In this document: piece by piece, positions 33,597 through 39,446 of the stretch | How the letters are laid out: the number at the start of each line of letters is the position of its first letter | How positions within the stretch are numbered: position 1 is the stretch's first letter | NCBI GenBank assembly: GCA_902586695.1 | Contig: CACIIL010000010.1 | Coordinates: 1 to 39,446, forward strand | Length of the DNA: 39,446 bases | Direction of reading: 5' to 3' | DNA from: an uncultured Alphaproteobacteria bacterium | Lineage (GTDB): Bacteria > Pseudomonadota > Alphaproteobacteria > HIMB59 > GCA-002718135 | Translations under genes and position numbers: made by a program | Notes under the pieces: generated by a model | Told to the model about the DNA's origin: nothing | Databases searched by the model: none | Seen by the model: only the letters and a program-made list of their open reading frames with translations

Positions 33597-34266
33597 TTTT
33601 CTTATCCTCTATAATTTTACCATCTTTCATTTTAATAATTCTTGATGCATGTTTAGCTATATCATCTTCATGAGTAACTAAAATAATAGTTATACCTTTT
33701 GAATTTAATTCATTGATGATTTTCATAATTTCTAAACTAGTCGTGCTATCTAAGGCCCCTGTCGGTTCATCAGCTAAAATTAGTTTTGGAGTACCAGCAA
33801 TAGCTCTAGCAATTGAAACTCTTTGTTGTTGACCACCAGATAATTGATTTGGTCTATGATGAGTTCTATCTTTTAAACCAACACTTTCTAATGCATTTAG
33901 TGCAAGTTTGTTTCTTTCTTTTGAGTTTTTTCCTGAGTATAAAAGTGGTAAAACAACGTTTTCAAGGGCATTTAACCTTGGCAATAAATTAAAATTTTGG
34001 AAAACAAAACCAATTTCTTTATTTCTTAATTCAGCTAATTTATTAGAATTTAAAGAAGATATGTTGTTATCTTTAAAGAAATAATCACCACTAGAAGGTG
34101 TGTCTAAACAACCAATAATATTCATTAAAGTTGACTTACCTGAGCCAGACGAGCCCATAACAGAAACAAATTCACCTTCTTTTATTAAAACATCTACATT
34201 ATTAATAGCTAAAAGTTTGTTATCTCCCATTACATATTCTTTAGAGAGAGAATTAATTTTTATCAT
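33583..34266 (-). CDS. MacB/LolD-type ABC ATPase
   Basis: The 227-residue protein has Walker A GSSGSGKST, Q-loop FVFQNFNLLPRL, signature LSGGQQQRVSIARAI, Walker B LILADEPTGALD and H-loop VTHE. The start is set at the ATG at 34266, 1 nt after the adaptor's stop; a longer frame to 34332 would run into the adaptor gene and adds a basic, non-homologous leader. It powers the FtsX-type permease. Confidence 0.9.
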   Translation of the reverse strand: MIKINSLSKEYVMGDNKLLAINNVDVLIKEGEFVSVMGSSGSGKSTLMNIIGCLDTPSSGDYFFKDNNISSLNSNKLAELRNKEIGFVFQNFNLLPRLNALENVVLPLLYSGKNSKERNKLALNALESVGLKDRTHHRPNQLSGGQQQRVSIARAIAGTPKLILADEPTGALDSTTSLEIMKIINELNSKGITIILVTHEDDIAKHASRIIKMKDGKIIEDKKNVSN

Positions 34267-34267
34267 T

Positions 34268-35845
34268 TTAAAATAATCTAAGTGCTTTTTTAACAGAAGT
34301 TTCAATTTTAACTTTAGAGATAACTTGATCACCTTCTTTAAGCTCGCCTTTTACAATTTCTGTGTATCCACTAGAATTTAAACCAGTAATTAATTCAATC
34401 TTTGTATGTTCGCCATCAACTAACTTATAAACTTTTTTAACATTTAAAGATTCTTTTAGTGAGAAGTATTTATTTTTTTGCTCGTCACTAAGTAAATCAA
34501 TTAACGCATTTTCAATATATAATTGCATTTCTTTTCGAATTTTTTCTGGTGATAAATTTTTAGCAGTTAAAGATTCTCGAACTTTACCTAATTTAGGATA
34601 TACACTTCTCATTTTATTTTGTTGTTCTTGCGACATATTTAATTGACCCATAATTTCTTGCATTTGTGATGGTCGACCACTTCCCCACTGACTTCCAGTA
34701 CTTCGTGAATTTTCTTTTGGTTTTTGATCTAATTTTACTGAAAGAGCAGTATTTTTGACTTTTAAAATATCTTTTTTATCTTCGATGATAATATCAACAT
34801 TAGCTGTCATTCCAGGTAAAAGGATATTATCAGGATTTTCAAATGAAGCTATAACTTCATACGTAATTACATTTTGATCATCTATTGGGGAGTAACGTAT
34901 TTGAGTTATAGTTGCTTTTAATTTTCGATCTGGGAAAGCATCTGTTGAAAACTCTACTAATTGGTTATTCTGTATATTTCCAATATCTGACTCATCAATA
35001 AAAATTTCAATATTCATATTCGATAATGTTTCAGCAATTGTAAACATAATAGAATCTTTTTGATAAGCTCCCAGAACATCGCCTACACTTATATGCCTAT
35101 CTAATATGAAACCATTTATTGGAGAGATAATTTTAGTTTTAGTTAAATCTAATCTTTCACTTTCTAATTTAAGTTCAGTTTGCTGAATTAATTTTTCTAC
35201 TTCCTCAATTTCAGCATTAATAATTTTTATCTGAGCTCTTCTAGAATCAATAATTGCATTTAATGAAAGTATTTCAGATTCCAAAGAATTTAATTGATAA
35301 ATTGCACTTTCATATTCAAAAGTTGCATCTTCAAATTCTTTTTTGGAAATAAATTTATTTTTGAATAATGTTTTTTTATCTTCTAAATTTTCTTTAAGTT
35401 TATTAACATATAAAATAAAATCATTTAATTTAGATTTAGCTCCAGATGAATTTGATATAGCATTATTTAGTTCTGAATTAGCTTTTTCTAAGCTTGCTTT
35501 TTTTTGCTTTAATTTAGAATTTGAAATATCTACTGAGGTTTGTGTTTCTTTAACATTAAGTACAAAAGGGTTTTGATCAAATGTAGCCAAAACATCACCA
35601 GCTTTAATGGTTTCATTAAAATCTTTTTCTATATTTACAATTTTACCTGAAATTTCTGACGATAATATTAATGTTGATGTTGGTATAATTTTACCTGTAG
35701 CTGATATTGTTTTTCTAATATTTCCTTTTTCTATTTGAATATATTCGTATGAAGTTGTAGAGATTTGATTATTATTTAAATTATAATAATAAAAACCTCC
35801 ACCACCTAACAATATAATTACTAATAAAAATATAATTTTTTTCAT
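34268..35845 (-). CDS. MacA-like periplasmic adaptor with a helical insertion
   Basis: The 525-residue protein has an N-terminal membrane anchor (IIFLLVIILLGGGGFYYY), a lipoyl/barrel part (ATGKIIPTSTLILSSEISGKI), a long coiled-coil hairpin (about 100-235), and lipoyl second half SPINGFILDR. The beta-barrel and membrane-proximal domains follow, ending GLNSSGYTEIVKGELKEGDQVISK. Between residues about 373 and 468 there is a polar, helical insert with LNMSQEQQNKMRSV and LLSDEQKNKYFSLK, resembling the L(S/T)xEQ repeats of Spy/CpxP-type proteins. The adaptor links the inner-membrane exporter to an outer-membrane channel. First gene of the three-gene operon. Confidence 0.86.
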   Translation of the reverse strand: MKKIIFLLVIILLGGGGFYYYNLNNNQISTTSYEYIQIEKGNIRKTISATGKIIPTSTLILSSEISGKIVNIEKDFNETIKAGDVLATFDQNPFVLNVKETQTSVDISNSKLKQKKASLEKANSELNNAISNSSGAKSKLNDFILYVNKLKENLEDKKTLFKNKFISKKEFEDATFEYESAIYQLNSLESEILSLNAIIDSRRAQIKIINAEIEEVEKLIQQTELKLESERLDLTKTKIISPINGFILDRHISVGDVLGAYQKDSIMFTIAETLSNMNIEIFIDESDIGNIQNNQLVEFSTDAFPDRKLKATITQIRYSPIDDQNVITYEVIASFENPDNILLPGMTANVDIIIEDKKDILKVKNTALSVKLDQKPKENSRSTGSQWGSGRPSQMQEIMGQLNMSQEQQNKMRSVYPKLGKVRESLTAKNLSPEKIRKEMQLYIENALIDLLSDEQKNKYFSLKESLNVKKVYKLVDGEHTKIELITGLNSSGYTEIVKGELKEGDQVISKVKIETSVKKALRLF

Positions 35846-35963
35846 TTAAATTTAATATATTAATTTGATATTGGGATATAGTTCATAACAGATAAAATAA
35901 TAGCTAAAAATATTAAAAATACTTGAATATTTTATTATTTTAAATTTAATAACATTATAAAAA
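35846..35963. promoter_or_regulatory. Divergent intergenic region with a weak plus-strand promoter candidate
   Basis: This 118-nt AT-rich spacer must hold promoters for the MacAB-like operon and the DMGDH-like gene. On the plus strand TTGAAT (35923-35928) precedes TTAATA (35946-35951) with 17 nt between; this would give a very short leader before the ATG at 35964. No clear minus-strand box or operator is seen. Confidence 0.35.
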
Positions 35964-38366
35964 ATGGAAAATTATGCAAAAGTAGTAATCATAGGGGGCG
36001 GAGTTGTTGGGTGTTCTATACTTTATCATCTTTCAAAATTTGGATTAAAAGATTGTATCTTATTAGAGAGAAAAGAGCTCACATCAGGATCTTCTTGGCA
36101 TGCTGCAGGGAATGTTCATGTTATATCTAATGATCCTAATATTTCAAGATTAATGGCCTATACAATAAATCTGTATAAGGATATTGAAAAAGAGTCTGGC
36201 CATTCAATTGGATTTAAATCAAGTGGTGGATTTTATCTTGCTTCAAATGAAATATGGGATGATTATTTAAAAAGGGAAAGATCTAAAGCTAGATATATGG
36301 GTTTAGAACAAGAATTTGTATCTTTAGATGAAATAGCAAAAAAAAATCCTTTAATTGATCCTAAAAGATACATATCTGCTCTATGGGATCCAATTGATGG
36401 AGAAGTTGATCCATCTGGTGTAACTTATGCATTTGCAAAAGCAGCAAAAAAAAACGGAGGTAAGTACTATACACACACATTAGTAAAAGAAACAATTAGT
36501 AATAAAGATGGAAGTTGGAATGTAATTACTGATAAAGGAAATATTAAAGCTGAAATAGTCATTAATGCTGGAGGTTTATGGGCTAGAGAAGTTGGATTAT
36601 TAGCTGGTATTAATTTACCTGTTCAACCAATGGAACATCATTATTTAATTACAGAAAGTATTCCTGAGATAGAGGCAATGGGTGATAATAAGAGATTACC
36701 AGTTGGAACAGATTTTGAAGGAAACATATATTTTAGACAAGAAGGAAAAGGTTTGCTTTTAGGAACTTATGAAAGAAAATCAACTCCTTGGAAAATAACT
36801 GGAACACCTCTTGATTTTGGTCATGAATTACTTGAACCTAAATTAGAAAATATTCAGGATAGATTAGCAATTGGTTTTGAAAGAATGCCAGCTTTGCAAA
36901 AAGCAGGAATTAAAAATATTGTAAACGGTCCATTTACTTTTGGTCCAGATGGAAGTCCACTCATTGGACCAATCCCAGGTTTAAAAAATTATTGGGTTGC
37001 TGTTGGTGTAATGGCTGGATTTTGTCAAGGTGGAGGAGTTGGAAAATGCATTGCGGAATGGATAATAGATGGAGAACCTTCTATCGATGTATGGGCAATG
37101 GATGTTGCAAGATTTGGAGAATATGCATCTCCACATTATGGAACAATAAAATCTTCTGAAAATTATGAAAGAAGATTTATAATGACATTTCCTAATGAAA
37201 GCCTTCCTAAAGGAAGAAAGCAAAAAACTACTTCTTTATATGATTATTTTATAAATATGGGAGCTGTTATGGGGGATAATTTTGGTCTCGAACATGTGCT
37301 TTGGTTTTCTGAAAATAAAAATGATGCTTTTGAAGAACCTACTTTTAAAAGAAACAAATCTTTCAAGTACGTAGAAAAAGAAGTAAAAAATGTAAGATCA
37401 AATGTAGGGTATATAGAATTAGCAAATTTTTCTAAACATTATTTTACAGGACCTGATGCTTATAAGTTTTTAAATTTTGTTATGGCAGGAAAAATTCCAA
37501 AACCAGGTAAATTAAATCTATCTCCAATGTTATCTCCAAAGGGGAAATTAAATGGTGATTTAACTATAGGTTGCTTAGATAATAATAATTACTATGTTTT
37601 TGGTTCTGGTGCATCTCAAGAGTTTCATAGAAGGTGGTTTGAATTAAATTTAGATAATTATAATCTAAGATACGAAAACAGATCAGAAAAATTAAATGGT
37701 ATATCTATTGCAGGACCAAAATCAAGAATAGTTCTTCAAAAAATAGTTAGAGAAGATGTATCTAATGAAAATTTTAAATTTAGAGATATTAAAAAAATAT
37801 TTGTAGGTGGTGTACCAGCATTAGTTTGTCGTTTATCATTTACTGGTGAACTTGGTTATGAAATTTATGTAGAGCCTCAATACTTAATTAAACTTCATGA
37901 AGAAATATTAGATGCTGGTAAAGAGTTTAATATTAAACCTTTTGGTGCACGTGCACTTATGTCTATGAGATTAGAAAAGAGCTGGGGGGCATGGACTTTA
38001 GATTTTCGACCTGATTTTACACCACAAGAAACAGGTTTGGATAAATTCATTGATTGGGGAAAAAAATTTATAGGAAAAGAACATATAATAGATAAAAAAA
38101 TAAATTCACATCTATGCGTATTAGAAATTATAGGATCAAACGTTGATGTTACTGGAAATGAAGCGATTTTAAATAATAAAAATGCTATTGGATATGTTAC
38201 ATCTGGTGGTTTTGCCCACTATACTAATAAAAGTATAGCTTTTGCCTACATTTTCAAAGACAAAAATTTAAATGATATTGAAGTAGAAATAAATGGTGAA
38301 TTTTATAAAGCTAAAATAATTAATGAACCTTTATACGATCCTCAAGGATTGCGTATGAAATTATGA
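35964..38366 (+). CDS. Dimethylglycine/sarcosine dehydrogenase-like flavoprotein fused to GcvT domain
   Basis: The 800-residue protein has an FAD domain (GGGVVGCSILYHL, 11-23) and SGSSWHAAGN with His46, the position of covalent flavin attachment in dimethylglycine and sarcosine dehydrogenases. GEVDPSGVTYAFAKAAKKNG, INAGGLWAREVG, QPMEHHYLIT and FGPDGSPLIGPIPGLKNYWVAVG follow. From about residue 430 it is a GcvT-like folate domain (FTGELGYEIYVEPQ, RALMSMRLEKSWGAW) with a terminal barrel. It would demethylate an N-methylated amine, passing the one-carbon unit to tetrahydrofolate and electrons to ETF. The exact methylamine is not determined. Confidence 0.85.
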   Translation: MENYAKVVIIGGGVVGCSILYHLSKFGLKDCILLERKELTSGSSWHAAGNVHVISNDPNISRLMAYTINLYKDIEKESGHSIGFKSSGGFYLASNEIWDDYLKRERSKARYMGLEQEFVSLDEIAKKNPLIDPKRYISALWDPIDGEVDPSGVTYAFAKAAKKNGGKYYTHTLVKETISNKDGSWNVITDKGNIKAEIVINAGGLWAREVGLLAGINLPVQPMEHHYLITESIPEIEAMGDNKRLPVGTDFEGNIYFRQEGKGLLLGTYERKSTPWKITGTPLDFGHELLEPKLENIQDRLAIGFERMPALQKAGIKNIVNGPFTFGPDGSPLIGPIPGLKNYWVAVGVMAGFCQGGGVGKCIAEWIIDGEPSIDVWAMDVARFGEYASPHYGTIKSSENYERRFIMTFPNESLPKGRKQKTTSLYDYFINMGAVMGDNFGLEHVLWFSENKNDAFEEPTFKRNKSFKYVEKEVKNVRSNVGYIELANFSKHYFTGPDAYKFLNFVMAGKIPKPGKLNLSPMLSPKGKLNGDLTIGCLDNNNYYVFGSGASQEFHRRWFELNLDNYNLRYENRSEKLNGISIAGPKSRIVLQKIVREDVSNENFKFRDIKKIFVGGVPALVCRLSFTGELGYEIYVEPQYLIKLHEEILDAGKEFNIKPFGARALMSMRLEKSWGAWTLDFRPDFTPQETGLDKFIDWGKKFIGKEHIIDKKINSHLCVLEIIGSNVDVTGNEAILNNKNAIGYVTSGGFAHYTNKSIAFAYIFKDKNLNDIEVEINGEFYKAKIINEPLYDPQGLRMKL

Positions 38367-38396
38367 TTATACAATAAATTCAATAATTTAAATAAT

Positions 38397-39377
38397 TTAT
38401 TTAAAGTAAGATCTATATTTTTTAATATTTAAATTATGTTTAGCTTTAATATGTCTTACAGTATTGGTTTGAGATCTCATTACTACTGATTCTGTATGAG
38501 CCATATCATTCTTAATTCTAACACCTTTTAATAATGTACCATCAGTAACACCAGTTGCTGAAAACATAACATCGCCACTAGCTAAATCATTAGTTTCATA
38601 TATTTTGTCTTTATCCAAAACACCCATATTCTTGGCTCTTTTAAAACTTTCATCACTATCATAAATTAATTTAGTGTAAATTTTACCTCCTAAACATCTT
38701 AATGCTGCAGCAGCTAAAACACCCTCTGGGGATCCTCCAATACCCATGTAAATGTCAATTCCACTATCTTCTATTGAGGTAGCTATAACTGCACTTACAT
38801 CACCATCTGGTATGAGTTTTATTCTTGCTCCAGTAGCTCTAATTTCACTTATTAATTTTTTATGTCTTATTCTGTCAAGAACACATACAACTATATTTTC
38901 TTGTCTAATTCCAGAATATTTAGAAAAATCATTAATGATTTTTTTTGGTTCATCATTAATGTTAATTTCTAAATCTTGATATTTATATCCATAAGCAACT
39001 TTTTGCATATAAATATCAGGAGCATGTAAGAAACTACCCTCTTCACCAATAGCTAAAACCGACAAAGCATTTTCCCCACCATGTGCAGTTATTGTAGTTC
39101 CTTCTAAAGGATCAAGAGCAATATCTACATTTATACCACCCTTTCCTACCATTTCACCAATATAAAGCATGGGAGCTTTATCTCTTTCACCTTCTCCAAT
39201 TACAACTTTACCATTAATATCAAGATCATTTAAAAAATCTCTCATTGCGTTTACAGCTGATTGATCAGCAGCTTTTTCATTACCTCTACCCATATGAAAC
39301 GAACTTGCAATTGCTGCAATCTCAGTAACTCTAACAGCCTCTAATGCTAAATTCCTATCTAATAATAAAGATTTCAT
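38397..39377 (-). CDS. glpX: Fructose-1,6-bisphosphatase class II (GlpX)
   Basis: The 326-residue protein has the GlpX metal/phosphate motifs GRGNEKAADQSAV, VIGEGERDKAPMLYIGE (45-75 region), DIALDPLEGTT and GIGGSPEGVLAAAAL. It hydrolyses fructose-1,6-bisphosphate in gluconeogenesis. The ATG at 39377 is chosen because it follows the upstream gene's stop by 1 nt and begins the conserved helix (SLLLDRNLALEAVRVTE). An extended frame to 39428 reads out of frame through the enoyl-CoA hydratase tail and is rejected. In many alphaproteobacteria glpX follows hom; here it follows a crotonase gene. Confidence 0.93.
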   Translation of the reverse strand: MKSLLLDRNLALEAVRVTEIAAIASSFHMGRGNEKAADQSAVNAMRDFLNDLDINGKVVIGEGERDKAPMLYIGEMVGKGGINVDIALDPLEGTTITAHGGENALSVLAIGEEGSFLHAPDIYMQKVAYGYKYQDLEININDEPKKIINDFSKYSGIRQENIVVCVLDRIRHKKLISEIRATGARIKLIPDGDVSAVIATSIEDSGIDIYMGIGGSPEGVLAAAALRCLGGKIYTKLIYDSDESFKRAKNMGVLDKDKIYETNDLASGDVMFSATGVTDGTLLKGVRIKNDMAHTESVVMRSQTNTVRHIKAKHNLNIKKYRSYFK

Positions 39378-39378
39378 T

Positions 39379-39446
39379 TTAATTCCATTTTGGTTTTCTT
39401 TTGTCAATAAATGCTCTGATCCCTTCATCAGAATCTGCTTCCATCA
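39379..39446 (-). CDS. Partial enoyl-CoA hydratase/isomerase (C-terminal tail)
   Basis: The last 21 codons of a gene entering from the right edge read ..SDEGIRAFIDKRKPKWN then stop (TAA at 39381-39379). The pattern S.(D/E)..EG..AF..KRKP.W is the usual crotonase C-terminus. It ends 1 nt before the glpX ATG, so the two are coupled. Only the tail is visible, so the substrate cannot be inferred. Confidence 0.7.
   Translation of the reverse strand, partial: MEADSDEGIRAFIDKRKPKWN

Noticed and set aside
34267-34332. Basic, Leu/Lys-rich leader in the longest frame of the MacB-type ATPase.
   Set aside because: It lies within the adaptor gene; the ATG at 34266 directly follows the adaptor stop and fits family length.
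36981-37223. Antisense open frame within the DMGDH-like gene, rich in Cys, Ser and Arg.
   Set aside because: Composition is that of a reverse-strand shadow; no start signals or family.
39378-39428. Extended GlpX N-terminus (MKGSEHLLTKENQNG).
   Set aside because: The other frame over the same bases encodes a convincing enoyl-CoA hydratase tail.
1-39446. tRNA, rRNA, CRISPR, insertion sequence, integrase or phage genes.
   Set aside because: None found by eye on either strand; a small structured RNA in a spacer cannot be excluded without a covariance search.

Overview
The window looks like a piece of chromosome from a marine, free-living alphaproteobacterium with a streamlined, very AT-rich genome (SAR11/SAR116/HIMB59-like). 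This rests on the strong A/T bias in codons and spacers, short or overlapping gene junctions, and the gene content: a DmdA/GcvT-type aminomethyltransferase, a dimethylglycine/sarcosine-dehydrogenase-like flavoprotein fused to GcvT, a DMT exporter, a YczE-type membrane protein and class II fructose bisphosphatase (GlpX). I saw no rRNA, tRNA, CRISPR array, insertion sequence or phage gene. The species cannot be named from this sequence alone.

Layout. 1-2653 (minus) is the edge of a surface-polysaccharide locus: a partial PFTS-motif-like protein and a DUF4910 aminopeptidase-like protein. 2763-7374 (mostly minus) holds small membrane proteins, a DUF4396 protein, a DmdA-like aminomethyltransferase with a small GNAT/malonyl-CoA-decarboxylase-like partner, and an M29 aminopeptidase. 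7422-11995 (plus) carries a SOUL haem-binding-family protein overlapping a large glycoside-hydrolase-like protein, then a SlyB-like lipoprotein overlapping a secreted EF-hand-like protein.

The centre, 11979-28056, is a divergent sugar-catabolic island. The minus-strand operon (20462 down to 11979) encodes TPP-dependent E1 alpha and beta subunits, a nucleoside-hydrolase-like protein, a ketose-3-epimerase-like TIM barrel, DhaL, DhaK, a LacD/YihT-type class I aldolase, a YihU-like 3-sulfolactaldehyde reductase and an enolase-superfamily enzyme. The plus-strand operon (20603 to 28056) encodes a COG2407-type aldose-ketose isomerase, a complete YnjBCD-like ABC importer and a cytoplasmic GH51-type glycosidase. 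Isomerase, aldolase and reductase together resemble sulfoglycolysis (sulfoquinovose to sulfofructose to a C3 sulfonate). However, there is no YihV-type kinase and no GH31 or GH188 sulfoquinovosidase. A dihydroxyacetone kinase pair is present instead. One reading is an undescribed variant in which the ketose is cleaved unphosphorylated and the released dihydroxyacetone is phosphorylated afterwards. A pathway for another sugar, such as an arabinofuranoside, remains possible.

The right flank, 28070-39446, is housekeeping and accessory: a zinc-ribbon protein, a BacNav-like voltage-gated channel with an unusual selectivity filter, YczE, an NTF2-like protein, a DMT transporter, MutT, an Asp/Glu-racemase-superfamily enzyme, a MacAB-like ABC system, a DMGDH-like flavoprotein, GlpX and the C-terminal tail of an enoyl-CoA hydratase.
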